64,000 bases of DNA from Solibaculum mannosilyticum. Its GTDB lineage: Bacteria > Bacillota > Clostridia > Oscillospirales > Acutalibacteraceae. Within the stretch, counting starts at the first letter, position 1, and each line of letters opens with the position of its first letter. Positions 53,246-61,680 of this stretch are shown here, in pieces. Made by a program: the position numbers and the translations under genes. The notes under the pieces were generated by a model. That model made no database searches and had not been told where the DNA came from. It saw only the letters and a program-made list of their open reading frames with translations. The DNA lies in the NCBI RefSeq assembly GCF_015140235.1, contig NZ_AP023321.1, positions 2,222,501 through 2,286,500 on the forward strand, in the 5' to 3' direction.

Positions 53246-53908
53246 ATGTACCACTATTTTGACGACAAGGAATTGCTGCATAAAATGCGAAGGTCTTCAG
53301 GGGAAATCATGCAGTCTTTATGCCATTTTCTGAAAGAGGACTATGACATAGGGGCCAATTTCTACTTGGTTGGCAGCGGCGCAAAAAAACTTATCCTGCA
53401 AAATGCCAAAGAGCCGGTAGATCTGGATTATAATTTAGAAATTGTTAGATGTGAAGATTTTGAAAATTGCCGTCATTTAAAAGAATGTGTAAGAAAATCT
53501 TTTAACAAAGCTTTACAAAAACAAGGGCGGCCTGATTGTGAGGATTCAACATCTTCGCTTACATCAAAAAAGCAAAGGTATTTCTGCAGCTGCAACCAGA
53601 TAGACTTTTCTATTGATATATGCATCACAAAGAAAGATGAAGAGGATCACTGTTATAGGCTCATTCACGAAAAAACGGGGTGGACTGTTGGCGATAAATA
53701 CTATTGGAATATGGCCCCCTGTTCTAAAGGAATACAATGCAAAGCAAAGTGTATAAAATCCCATGGTAAATGGGCGCTTGTCAGAGAGCAATATCTAGAG
53801 CTGAAAAACAGATATTTACAGAGCAACGACCACCATCATCCGTCATTTATATGCTATATGGAAGCTGTAAATAACGTATATGAGGCCAGAAAGCATTGGA
53901 AGAAATGA
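53246..53908 (+). CDS. Nucleotidyltransferase-like protein of unknown function
   Basis: The ATG at 53246 follows AAAGGAG. In the 220-residue protein the segment LVGSGAKKLILQNAKEPVDL followed by DY fits the minimal polymerase-beta nucleotidyltransferase motif (hG[GS], about 14 residues, DhDh). It also has a cluster of cysteines and His/Asp-rich stretches (NDHHHPSF). The gene is visibly more AT-rich than its neighbours and sits with a small acidic ORF, suggesting an acquired or fast-evolving patch. It could be an antitoxin-like or RNA-modifying enzyme. I recognise no specific family. Confidence 0.65.
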   Translation: MYHYFDDKELLHKMRRSSGEIMQSLCHFLKEDYDIGANFYLVGSGAKKLILQNAKEPVDLDYNLEIVRCEDFENCRHLKECVRKSFNKALQKQGRPDCEDSTSSLTSKKQRYFCSCNQIDFSIDICITKKDEEDHCYRLIHEKTGWTVGDKYYWNMAPCSKGIQCKAKCIKSHGKWALVREQYLELKNRYLQSNDHHHPSFICYMEAVNNVYEARKHWKK

Positions 53909-53933
53909 GTACTGACAAAAATTGAGGAGCTTT

Positions 53934-54113
53934 ATGAGTAAACGTTTTTTTGATTAGGAAGACGGTGACTTTGCACACACTGTTTCGGATCATATGGCAA
54001 TCGATTCTGATGGAGATTTATTGATGAGAATAAACGATACCATGGCGATAGATATGCATTCAGGGGAATTGCACATAATATCCGGTTGGTCCAACGACAA
54101 AGATGATGATTAA
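53934..54113 (+). pseudogene. Small acidic protein gene interrupted by an in-frame TAG
   Basis: An ATG at 53934 behind GAGGAG opens a 59-codon frame that reads MSKRFFD, meets TAG at 53955-53957, then continues in frame with EDGDFAHTVSDHMAIDSDG and MAIDMHSGELHII, ending at TAA 54111-54113. The reading sense is clear on both sides of the stop: two similar halves with a repeated MAID motif and an acidic end. A single base change from a Tyr codon would explain the TAG. It is most likely a pseudogene. Read-through, or an internal start at one of the later ATGs, is possible. Confidence 0.6.
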
Positions 54114-54116
54114 ATA

Positions 54117-54154
54117 AACGGCGGCAGAGAGATTAACCTCTTTCTGCCGCCGTT
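54117..54154. terminator. Bidirectional hairpin between the small acidic ORF and the Crp/Fnr gene
   Basis: AACGGCGGCAGA (54117-54128) pairs perfectly with TCTGCCGCCGTT (54143-54154), with an inner GAG/CTC stem. T runs are short on both sides. Confidence 0.75.
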
Positions 54155-54182
54155 ATATGTTTCGTTTAAGAAAATAGTTTTG

Positions 54183-54851
54183 TTACCGAAGGCTTTCCCT
54201 CGCCACATCCCGCAGCCCTTTTTCGTCTCGAATGGACACCGTCCCTCTAGACAAGGTCACCAGTCCCTCCTCCTGGAAGTACTTGAGCATTCTTGTCACC
54301 ACCTCCCGGGCGCTTCCCAAATGCCGCGCAATGGTCTCGTGAGTGATTTTGAGGTTTTCACTTTGTTCCAACCCGCTCTCTTCCAGCAAAAAGGCGGCCA
54401 GGCGGGAATCCATCCGTTTAAACAGCACCTGATCCATCAGCCACATGACGTCGGAAAAATGGGATGCCAACAATTCATTGGTGTAATTGGCGGCCGCCGC
54501 CGACTGCTGCATCACCTGCCGATAAATTGACGCCGGGATATGGATCATCCGGGTCTCCACCTCAGCCTCTACCATGACGTCAAACTGGATGCTTTGAAAC
54601 ATACAGGAGGCGGAAAACAAACATAAATCCCGCTCCAACAGACGATAAAGGGTCAATTCCCGCCCCTCGTCCGAGACGGTGTAGGCCCTCAGCCGCCCCT
54701 TTACCACAATGAGAAGTCCTACACAGTCCTCTGACCCTCTGTGGATGGGTTCTCCCGCTTTGGCCGTGCGCATCGACGCCGCTTGTCCCAAAAGATTCTG
54801 TTGGGCGGAAGTCAGCTGCTTCCAAAAGGGCAAGTATTCCTCTAAGGTCAT
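54183..54851 (-). CDS. Crp/Fnr-family transcription regulator
   Basis: I chose the ATG at 54851, 8 bases after GGGAGG, which gives 222 residues beginning TLEEYLPFWKQL. The N-terminal half is a cyclic-nucleotide-binding-type barrel (GEPIHRGSEDCVGLLIVVKG and RELTLYRLLERDLCLFSASC). The C-terminal winged helix has LKITHETIARHLGSAREVVT, the recognition helix, then KYFQEEGLVTLSRG. There is no N-terminal Cys cluster as in Fnr; two internal Cys lie in DLCLFSASC. Its effector is unknown. It is divergent from ldh across 660 bases and may regulate anaerobic metabolism or a stress response. Confidence 0.93.
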   Translation of the reverse strand: MTLEEYLPFWKQLTSAQQNLLGQAASMRTAKAGEPIHRGSEDCVGLLIVVKGRLRAYTVSDEGRELTLYRLLERDLCLFSASCMFQSIQFDVMVEAEVETRMIHIPASIYRQVMQQSAAAANYTNELLASHFSDVMWLMDQVLFKRMDSRLAAFLLEESGLEQSENLKITHETIARHLGSAREVVTRMLKYFQEEGLVTLSRGTVSIRDEKGLRDVARESLR

Positions 54852-54878
54852 GTACATCGCCTCCCTGCTCATAGGACT

Positions 54879-54887
54879 AGTATACCA
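54879..54887 (-). promoter_or_regulatory. Extended -10 promoter of the Crp/Fnr gene
   Basis: Minus-strand TGGTATACT (54887-54879) without a clear -35 box, about 28 bases before the ATG. Confidence 0.45.
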
Positions 54888-55168
54888 TAAATTGCGGATT
54901 GTCGTCCTATTTTTTCCTTTGGGGATGGAGAATATTTGCATCTTCTATCCAGCACTGACAATTTGTTCTGGAAATCAGAATCTAGTATCTGGTTTGACTT
55001 GAAATAAATGGATTTTTTGGGATGAAAAATCAAATTTTTTTTATTTTTTCTTGTAAAATGTCCGATTTCACATGCATTTTTTTTTGTTTTGGTATATAAT
55101 GAAATGGATTAGATTTCGACACAAAATCCTAAATAGAGACCCTCTCGCTTTTTGATTGACACGCCGGG

Positions 55169-55195
55169 AAAGGCCGCCTTTTGGCTGCCTTTTTC
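55169..55195 (+). terminator. Hairpin with T run, possible end of a short RNA
   Basis: AAAGGCCGCC pairs with GGCTGCCTTT (one mismatch) around TTTT and runs into further T. An outer CGCCG/CGGCG pair can extend it. A TATAAT lies about 70 bases upstream at 55095-55100. Confidence 0.5.
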
Positions 55196-55338
55196 GGCGG
55201 TCAATTGCGTTTTAGGGTCGTTAGCTACCGCTAACTATTTTCTGCAGGAAAAGAAACCACATCTGGCTTTGAGCAATGGCTACAGGAACCTTAGTCCTTT
55301 TGGTCTAAATCCGATCAAAATCATGAAATTGGTTTCTT

Positions 55339-55370
55339 GTGTTTATATTTTAACAATCTTGTGGTATAGT
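55339..55370 (+). promoter_or_regulatory. Rex-like operator and promoter region of ldh
   Basis: GTGTTTATATTTTAACAA (55339-55356) matches 12 of 14 defined positions of the Rex consensus TTGTTAANNNNTTAACAA, with a perfect right half. TATAGT at 55365-55370 lies 8 bases further. Rex represses fermentation genes until NADH rises. The match is by eye only. Confidence 0.5.
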
Positions 55371-55510
55371 GATGTGGTTGCAATTTTGTGTCGAAGTTGG
55401 CTATTTTGCGTCGGTGGGACGACGCCCCACATGGATCACCATCTCTCACGATGTGTGAAGTCATCCGCTGGAAAATTTAACAAGTGAGAACAAGCGAAAG
55501 GAAGAGATTT

Positions 55511-56458
55511 ATGAGCAGCAAAATTACAATTATTGGAACTGGAAGCGTTGGTTCCACAATTGCCTACACTCTGATGGTTGAGGGAACTGCTTCCGAAATT
55601 GTCATGATCGACATCAATCGAGACAAGTCCTTGGGCGAGGCTTTGGACATCCGCCAAGGTACCCCCTTCTGCTCCCCTGTTTCCATTTATGCCGGCAGCT
55701 ATCAAGACGCCAAAGATTCCGACATTGTGATTTTGACATCCGGCGTGGCCAGAAAACCGGGACAGTCCCGTCTGGATCTGGCCCAGACCAATGTAAATAT
55801 CACCAAACAGATCATTCCTGAGCTTGTCAAATACGCCCCTGACGCCATTTATATCGTCGTCAGCAACCCGGTCGATATCTTGACCTACCAGTTCTGCAAG
55901 ACCTCCGGCCTGCCGGAACACCGCATCATCGGTTCGGGTACCATCTTGGATACCGCCCGTCTGCGCGCCCGTTTGGCTGAGTATTACAACATCAGCCAGC
56001 AGAACGTCCACGCTTACGTATTCGGCGAACACGGCGACACTTCCTTTGTGCCGTGGTCCCTGGGCAACATCTCCAACATCCCGATCGCCAAGTACGGCGA
56101 CTGCCTCACTGAAACCGGCACTGTCAGCCCGGCACTGGTCTATGAGGATGTGGAGAATTACATCCGCAAATCCGGCGGCAAGATCATCTCCCGCAAGGGC
56201 GCTACCTTCTACGCTGTTTCGGCTTCGGTCTGCCACATCTGCAAATGCGTTTTGAGCGGTTCCGATACTACCATGACCGTCTCCTCCCTGCTGCACGGCG
56301 AATACGGCATCGACGACGTCTGCCTCAGCGTGCTGACCGTTGTGGGACGCGATGGCATCAAAGGCAAGCTGATGGCTCCCCTCACCGACGAAGAACAGGG
56401 CCTCCTGCGCAAGAGTGCCGACAGCCTCCACGAGGTCATCAACAACCTCCAATTCTAA
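55511..56458 (+). CDS. ldh: L-lactate dehydrogenase
   Basis: Ldh reduces pyruvate to L-lactate with NADH. I start at the ATG at 55511 (SSKITIIGTGSVGSTIAY) after GAAAGGAAGAG; a GTG nine codons upstream adds only a basic tail. The 315-residue protein has the NAD loop GTGSVG, the substrate loop VARKPGQSRLDL with the specificity Gln and catalytic Arg, VVSNPVDILTYQ, and the catalytic His in GEHGDTSFVPWS. The Gln in the active-site loop marks lactate rather than malate dehydrogenase. A terminator follows. Confidence 0.95.
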   Translation: MSSKITIIGTGSVGSTIAYTLMVEGTASEIVMIDINRDKSLGEALDIRQGTPFCSPVSIYAGSYQDAKDSDIVILTSGVARKPGQSRLDLAQTNVNITKQIIPELVKYAPDAIYIVVSNPVDILTYQFCKTSGLPEHRIIGSGTILDTARLRARLAEYYNISQQNVHAYVFGEHGDTSFVPWSLGNISNIPIAKYGDCLTETGTVSPALVYEDVENYIRKSGGKIISRKGATFYAVSASVCHICKCVLSGSDTTMTVSSLLHGEYGIDDVCLSVLTVVGRDGIKGKLMAPLTDEEQGLLRKSADSLHEVINNLQF

Positions 56459-56506
56459 TTTCTCATTTTGGACAAAGGGCGTCTGCCGCACTGCGGGGTG
56501 CCGATC

Positions 56507-56557
56507 AAAAGGCATCGTTGGGTCTGTGCGAGCAGTGTCCCCCAATGGGTGCCTTTT
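56507..56557 (+). terminator. Terminator after ldh
   Basis: AAAAGGCATCGTTGGG pairs with CCCAATGGGTGCCTTTTT across a 17-base loop, followed by T. Confidence 0.85.
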
Positions 56558-56615
56558 TGTCCAGCCGTGACAGAGATTTTTCTTCACAATTTACATAGAC
56601 AAAGGAGATACCAAT

Positions 56616-57992
56616 ATGGAATATCGCATCGAACATGATTCCATGGGCGAAGTCAAGGTTCCTGCTGACAAGTATTGGGCGGCACAGACCGAACGCAGCC
56701 ATGAGAATTTCCTCATCGGCGTCGGCATCGAGACCATGCCCCGGGAAATCACCCATGCTTTCGGCATCCTGAAAAAGGCCGCCGCCATGGCAAACCACGC
56801 CCTCAAACCGGAGAAAATGACCGATGAAAAACTCAGCGCCATCGAAGCTGCCTGCGATGAAGTCATCAGCGGTTCTTTAAACGATCATTTCCCCCTGGTG
56901 GTCTGGCAGACCGGCAGCGGTACCCAGTCCAATATGAACGCCAACGAAGTCATCGCCAACCGCGGCAATGAAATCGCCGGCAAAAAGCTTTTGCATCCCA
57001 ACGACGACATCAACATGAGCCAGTCGTCCAACGATACCTTCCCTACGGCCATGCACATCTCTGCAGTGCTGGCCATTGAAGATAAGCTCTTCCCGGCCAT
57101 CGATACATTGGTGGAGACCTTCAAGCGTCTGGAAGCGGAAAATGAGGGCATCGTCAAGAGCGGCCGCACCCATCTCCAGGACGCCACCCCCATCACCTTC
57201 TCCCAGGAGATCAGCGGCTGGCGCTCCTCCCTGGAAAAGGATCGCAAGATGCTGGAAATCGCCCTTCCGGAACTCAAAGAACTGGCTCTGGGCGGCACCG
57301 CTGTGGGCACCGGCCTCAATACCCCCAAAGGATTTGACGTCAAGGTGGCCGAAGCTGTGTCCCAGATCACCGGCAAGCAGTTTGTCACCGCTCCTAATAA
57401 ATTCCATGCCCTCACCAGCAAGGATGAATTGGTATTCGCCCACGGCGCTCTCAAGGCCCTGGCTGCCGATATGATGAAGATTGCCAACGACGTCCGTTGG
57501 CTGGCCAGCGGTCCCCGCGACGGCCTGGGTGAGATCTTCATCCCGGAAAACGAGCCCGGCTCTTCCATCATGCCCGGCAAGGTCAATCCCACCCAGTGTG
57601 AAGCCGTCACCATGGTGGCTGTCCAGGTGATGGGCAACGATGTGGCTGTCGGCATGGCCGCCAGCCAAGGTAATTTCGAACTCAACGTCTTTATGCCGGT
57701 GTGCATTTATAACTTCCTCCAGTCGGCCCGTCTGCTGGCTGAAGCCATCCTTTCCTTTAACCGCAACTGTGCGGTGGGCATCAAGGCCAACAAGGAAAAG
57801 ATGCATCACAACCTCCACAATTCCCTTATGCTGGTGACGGCGCTCAATCCTTACATTGGTTACGAAAACGCCGCCAAGACCGCCAAAAAGGCTTATAAAG
57901 ACGGCATCTCGCTGAAAGAAGCCTGCATCTCGCTGGGCTTCTTGACCGAGGAAAAATTTGACGAGGTCTTCCACCCCGAACAAATGGTATAA
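56616..57992 (+). CDS. fumC: Class II fumarate hydratase
   Basis: FumC interconverts fumarate and malate without an iron-sulfur cluster. The 458-residue protein begins [20 protein letters not shown] and has [43 protein letters not shown] and the signature [23 protein letters not shown] precedes the ATG. It lies directly upstream of the Hdr-Flx genes with a 59-base gap containing only a small GGGGC/GCCCC hairpin, so co-transcription is likely. Confidence 0.96.
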   Translation: MEYRIEHDSMGEVKVPADKYWAAQTERSHENFLIGVGIETMPREITHAFGILKKAAAMANHALKPEKMTDEKLSAIEAACDEVISGSLNDHFPLVVWQTGSGTQSNMNANEVIANRGNEIAGKKLLHPNDDINMSQSSNDTFPTAMHISAVLAIEDKLFPAIDTLVETFKRLEAENEGIVKSGRTHLQDATPITFSQEISGWRSSLEKDRKMLEIALPELKELALGGTAVGTGLNTPKGFDVKVAEAVSQITGKQFVTAPNKFHALTSKDELVFAHGALKALAADMMKIANDVRWLASGPRDGLGEIFIPENEPGSSIMPGKVNPTQCEAVTMVAVQVMGNDVAVGMAASQGNFELNVFMPVCIYNFLQSARLLAEAILSFNRNCAVGIKANKEKMHHNLHNSLMLVTALNPYIGYENAAKTAKKAYKDGISLKEACISLGFLTEEKFDEVFHPEQMV

Positions 57993-58051
57993 TCAAAGGT
58001 GCTGTGGGGCCATTGAATGCCCCGCAAGGTTTGAGAAAGGATACGACGACC

Positions 58052-58837
58052 ATGATTTTTAGTTATTATCCTGGCTGCACGCTGAAAACCAAGGCCAAGG
58101 AACTGGATCGGTATGCCCGTCGGTCGGCTGAAGCCCTGGGCATCACCCTCAGCGAACTTCCGGATTGGCAGTGCTGCGGCGGCGTTTACCCTATGGCCAA
58201 GGACGAAATCGCCACGAAATTATCGTCGGTACGCGCTCTGGCCTCGGCCCGGGATGCCGGACAGGATCTTGTAACCCTGTGCTCGGCTTGTCACAACGTA
58301 CTGAAACAAGTCAACAACGATATGGCCAATGACGAAAACATCGCTTTGAAGGCCAACAATTATATGCAGCTGGAAGAGGAATACCACGGTGAAACCAAGG
58401 TCATCCACTTCTTGGAACTGCTGCGGGACGTAGTGGGATTTGACGAGATCAAAAAAAAGGTGACAAATCCCCTCAAAGGCAAGAAGATCGGCGCCTATTA
58501 CGGCTGTCTGCTTCTCCGTCCCGGCAAGGTGCTCCAGATGGACAACCCGGAAAATCCCAAGATTATGGAGGATTTCATCCGTGCCATCGGCGCCACCCCG
58601 GTGATCTATCCCATGCGCAACGAGTGCTGCGGCGGCTACGTCACCATGGAGAATAAGGATCTTGCCAACAAAAAGAGCGGCGCGGTCCTCTCCAGTGCGG
58701 AGGACCAGGGTGTGGAAATGATGATCACCGCCTGCCCGCTGTGCCTCTATAACCTCAACCAAAACAAGGACGGCCATGACGTCCCGGTCTACTACTTTAC
58801 CGAATTGCTCGCCGAAGCCCTCGGCGTCAAGGACTAA
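58052..58837 (+). CDS. hdrB: Heterodisulfide reductase-like subunit B (CCG-domain protein)
   Basis: I start at the ATG at 58052 (MIFSYYPGCTLKTKAKE) after GAAAGGA. The 261-residue protein has two CCG domains: CTLK...WQCCGGVYPM with CSACHN, and YYGCLLLRPGK with NECCGGYVTM and ACPLCLYNLNQ. In methanogen HdrB these cysteines hold two non-cubane clusters that split a disulfide. This bacterium is unlikely to use CoM-S-S-CoB, so the real disulfide or thiol partner is unknown. It is the first gene of the HdrBCA-FlxDCBA set. Confidence 0.9.
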   Translation: MIFSYYPGCTLKTKAKELDRYARRSAEALGITLSELPDWQCCGGVYPMAKDEIATKLSSVRALASARDAGQDLVTLCSACHNVLKQVNNDMANDENIALKANNYMQLEEEYHGETKVIHFLELLRDVVGFDEIKKKVTNPLKGKKIGAYYGCLLLRPGKVLQMDNPENPKIMEDFIRAIGATPVIYPMRNECCGGYVTMENKDLANKKSGAVLSSAEDQGVEMMITACPLCLYNLNQNKDGHDVPVYYFTELLAEALGVKD

Positions 58838-58849
58838 GGAGGAATTAGG

Positions 58850-59236
58850 ATGCAGGATAACAACATGAAGGAAACCATCCTCCGAATCAGCGGCGTCGAC
58901 GTGCTCAAATGCATGCGGTGCGGCAAATGCTCCGGCACCTGCCCCTCCTACGACGAGATGGAATACCATCCCCATGAGTTCGTCTACATGGTGGAAAAGG
59001 GCCAGATCGAACCGCTGATGAAATCCAAATCGATTTACACATGCCTTTCGTGCTTTGCCTGCGTGGAGCGTTGCCCCCGCGATGTAGAACCCGCCAAATT
59101 GGTGGAGGCCATCCGTTTGGCTGTCATCCGTGGGCAGGGTGAGAACCATCTCAAACCCGAAAGCATCCCCGAACTGCTGGATGAAAACCTGCCACAGCAG
59201 GCCATTGTCAGCGCGTTCCGCAAGTATAGTAAATAA
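58850..59236 (+). CDS. hdrC: Heterodisulfide reductase-like subunit C (2x4Fe-4S)
   Basis: The 128-residue ferredoxin-like subunit carries two cluster motifs, CMRCGKCSGTCPSYDEM and CLSCFACVERCPRDVEP, and would pass electrons from HdrA to HdrB. AAGGAGG precedes the ATG by 10 bases, and 12 bases separate it from hdrB. Confidence 0.92.
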   Translation: MQDNNMKETILRISGVDVLKCMRCGKCSGTCPSYDEMEYHPHEFVYMVEKGQIEPLMKSKSIYTCLSCFACVERCPRDVEPAKLVEAIRLAVIRGQGENHLKPESIPELLDENLPQQAIVSAFRKYSK

Positions 59237-59251
59237 GGAGGAGAAAAGTCA

Positions 59252-61243
59252 ATGCAGAGAATAGGCGTATTTGTCTGCCATTGTGGCACAAACATTGCCG
59301 GTACGGTTGATGTCCATGCTGTGGCGGAAGCCCTCAAGATGGAGCCCGGCGTGGTCTTCTCCATCGATTATCAGTATATGTGCTCCGAGGCAGGCCAAAA
59401 CATCGTCAAGGACGCCATCAAGGAACATAAATTGACAGGCGTGGTCATCTGCTCCTGTTCGCCCCGTATGCACGAGGGTACCTTCCGCAAAGCCGCTGCT
59501 TCTGTAGGACTCAATCCCTATATGGTGGAAATCGCCAACATCCGTGAGCAGTGCTCCTGGATCCACAAGGACAAGCAGACCGGTACCGAAAAGGCCATTA
59601 TCCTGGGCAAGGCCGCCATCGCCAAGGTGCATCTCAACGCTCCTCTGACCGCTGGAACAAGCCCAGTTACCAAGCGCGCTCTGGTCATCGGCGGCGGTAT
59701 CGCCGGCATCCAGACCGCTTTGGACATCGCAGACGCCGGTTTTGAAGTGGACATCGTGGAAAAGAATCCCACCATCGGCGGCAAGATGACCCAGATCGAC
59801 AAAACCTTCCCCACCTTGGACTGTGCGGCTTGTATCCTTACCCCCAAGATGGTGGACTGTGCGCAGAACGATAAAATCAAAATTTATTCTTACAGTGAAG
59901 TCACCGACGTCAAAGGCTTTGTGGGCAACTTCACCGTTACCATCAAAAAGAAGGCCCGTTACGTAGACGAGACCAAGTGCACCGGCTGCGGCGACTGTAC
60001 TGAAAAGTGCCCCATGAAGAAGGTTCCCAACGAGTTCAACCTGGGGCTGGATACCCGCCGCGCCATTTACATTCCTTTTGCACAGGCTGTCCCCAAGGTG
60101 GCTACCATTGATCCTGACTACTGCAACATGATCAAAAACGGCAAGTGCGGACTGTGCGCACGGGTGTGCGGCGCCGGCGCCATCGATTATAAGCAGCAGG
60201 ATCAACTGATTGAAGAGAAGTACGGCGCCATCGTCATAGCCACTGGTTTCAATCCCATCAAGCTGGATAACTTCGATGAATTTGCCTACTCCCAGAGCCC
60301 TGATGTGGTCACTTCTCTGGAGTTTGAGCGTCTCACAAACGCCGCTGGTCCTACCGCCGGCACCTTGCTCCGTCCTTCCGACGGCAAGCATCCCCACACC
60401 ATTGTATTCGTCCAGTGTGTGGGCAGCCGCGATACCTCCGGCTGCGGCAAACCCTACTGCTCCAAGATCTGCTGCATGTACACGGCCAAGCATGCCATGC
60501 TGACCCGTGAGAAATATCCGGACACCGACGTTTATGTGTTTTACATCGACGTCCGTACCCCCGGCAAGAATTTCGATGAGTTCTACCGCCGCGCTGTGGA
60601 ACAGTACGGCGTCCATTACATCAAAGGCATGGTGGGCAAAGTGGCTCCCCAAGCCGACGGCACCTTGAAGGTTCAGGCCTCCGACCTGATCTCCAACGAG
60701 CAGCTCCACATCGATGCCGACATGGTGGTCCTGGCCACCGCCATCGAGCCGGACAAGAGCGCCCGTTCTCTGGGCACCATGCTGACCGCCAGCATGGACA
60801 CCAACGACTTCTTCACCGAGGCCCATCCCAAACTCCGTCCTGTGGAAAGCCCCACCGCCGGCGTCTTCCTGTCGGGCGCCTGTCAAGGCCCCAAGGACAT
60901 CCCCGAGACGGTGGCTCAGGCCGGCGCCGCCGCTTCCAAGGTCATCGGCCTGCTGGTCAAGGATCAGCTGACCGGCAACCCCTGTGTGGCCCAGTCCAAC
61001 GAGCTCATGTGCAACGGCTGTTCAGCCTGTGAAAAGGTCTGCCCCTACGGCGCCATCACGTACATGGACAAAGAATTTAAAATGCCCGACCGCACTGTGG
61101 CCATCCGCCGCGTCGCGTCGGTTAATGAGGCCGTCTGCCAAGGCTGCGGCGCTTGTACCGTTGCCTGCCCGTCGGGCGCGATGGACCTCAAAGGATTTTC
61201 CAACAGTCAGATTATGGCGGAGGTGGATGCAATATGCAAGTAA
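59252..61243 (+). CDS. hdrA: Heterodisulfide reductase-like subunit A (FAD, multiple 4Fe-4S)
   Basis: The 663-residue flavoprotein is the likely electron-bifurcating core. Order of parts: an N-terminal CHCGTNIAGTVD motif, the FAD-binding VIGGGIAGIQTALDIADAG near 148, the HdrA-specific LDCAACILTPKMVDC, a first ferredoxin pair (CTGCGDCTEKCP and CGLCARVCGAG), the FAD-domain return (VFLSGACQGPKDIPE), and a C-terminal ferredoxin pair (CNGCSACEKVCPYG and CQGCGACTVACPSG). The ATG follows AAGGAGGAG. Its end overlaps flxD. Confidence 0.94.
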   Translation: MQRIGVFVCHCGTNIAGTVDVHAVAEALKMEPGVVFSIDYQYMCSEAGQNIVKDAIKEHKLTGVVICSCSPRMHEGTFRKAAASVGLNPYMVEIANIREQCSWIHKDKQTGTEKAIILGKAAIAKVHLNAPLTAGTSPVTKRALVIGGGIAGIQTALDIADAGFEVDIVEKNPTIGGKMTQIDKTFPTLDCAACILTPKMVDCAQNDKIKIYSYSEVTDVKGFVGNFTVTIKKKARYVDETKCTGCGDCTEKCPMKKVPNEFNLGLDTRRAIYIPFAQAVPKVATIDPDYCNMIKNGKCGLCARVCGAGAIDYKQQDQLIEEKYGAIVIATGFNPIKLDNFDEFAYSQSPDVVTSLEFERLTNAAGPTAGTLLRPSDGKHPHTIVFVQCVGSRDTSGCGKPYCSKICCMYTAKHAMLTREKYPDTDVYVFYIDVRTPGKNFDEFYRRAVEQYGVHYIKGMVGKVAPQADGTLKVQASDLISNEQLHIDADMVVLATAIEPDKSARSLGTMLTASMDTNDFFTEAHPKLRPVESPTAGVFLSGACQGPKDIPETVAQAGAAASKVIGLLVKDQLTGNPCVAQSNELMCNGCSACEKVCPYGAITYMDKEFKMPDRTVAIRRVASVNEAVCQGCGACTVACPSGAMDLKGFSNSQIMAEVDAICK

Positions 61244-61680
61244 CCGAGACCAAAGAGTTCAAACCGAAAATTGTTGCATTCTGCTGCAACTGGTGCTCCT
61301 ATGCCGGCGCCGACTTGGCGGGTACCAACCGTCTTAATTATCCCGCCGACGTTAAAATCATCCGCGTGCCCTGCTCCTGCCGCGTCAACCCCATGTTTAT
61401 CCTGCGTGCCTTCCAGCGGGGCGCCGACGGCGTCATCCTGTGCGGCTGCCATCCCGGCGACTGCCACTATACCACCGGCAACTACTTCACCCGCCGCCGT
61501 ATGGCTCTGCTGTTCTCCATGCTGGACTACCTGGGCATCGAGAAGGAACGCACCCGTGTGGAATGGGTATCGGCCGCTGAGGGCGCCAAGTTCGCCGAAA
61601 CCATGAACAGCTTCGTGGAGGCCGTCACCAAGCTGGGTGAAAACAAAAGATTGGGGGATTTGCGATGCAAAGTGAAATGA
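61234..61680 (+). CDS. flxD: MvhD-type iron-sulfur subunit (FlxD)
   Basis: The 148-residue protein matches the MvhD/FlxD family: AFCCNWCSYAGADLAG, RVPCSCRVNP and LCGCHPGDCHYTTGN provide ligands for a [2Fe-2S] cluster that links HdrA to its electron donor. In methanogens MvhD connects to a hydrogenase; here the next three genes encode a NADH-reactive Flx module instead. It overlaps hdrA by 10 bases and flxC by 16 bases. Confidence 0.92.
   Translation: MQVTETKEFKPKIVAFCCNWCSYAGADLAGTNRLNYPADVKIIRVPCSCRVNPMFILRAFQRGADGVILCGCHPGDCHYTTGNYFTRRRMALLFSMLDYLGIEKERTRVEWVSAAEGAKFAETMNSFVEAVTKLGENKRLGDLRCKVK

Larger units (their letters stand above)
54852..55510. other. 659-base intergenic region between the Crp/Fnr gene and ldh
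   Basis: No convincing protein gene is present. Visible items are an extended -10 (TGGTATACT) for the Crp/Fnr gene at 54887-54879, poly-T-rich stretches at 55000-55090, a TATAAT at 55095-55100, a terminator-like hairpin at 55169-55195 (a possible short RNA between them), and the Rex-like operator and -10 box of ldh at 55339-55370. Confidence 0.6.

Noticed and set aside
53955..53957. TAG read as pyrrolysine
   Set aside because: There is no methylamine methyltransferase or pylT context. A single Tyr-to-stop mutation is simpler.
59249..60886. 545-residue minus-strand open frame opposite hdrA
   Set aside because: Shadow frame. The + strand carries all cluster-binding motifs.
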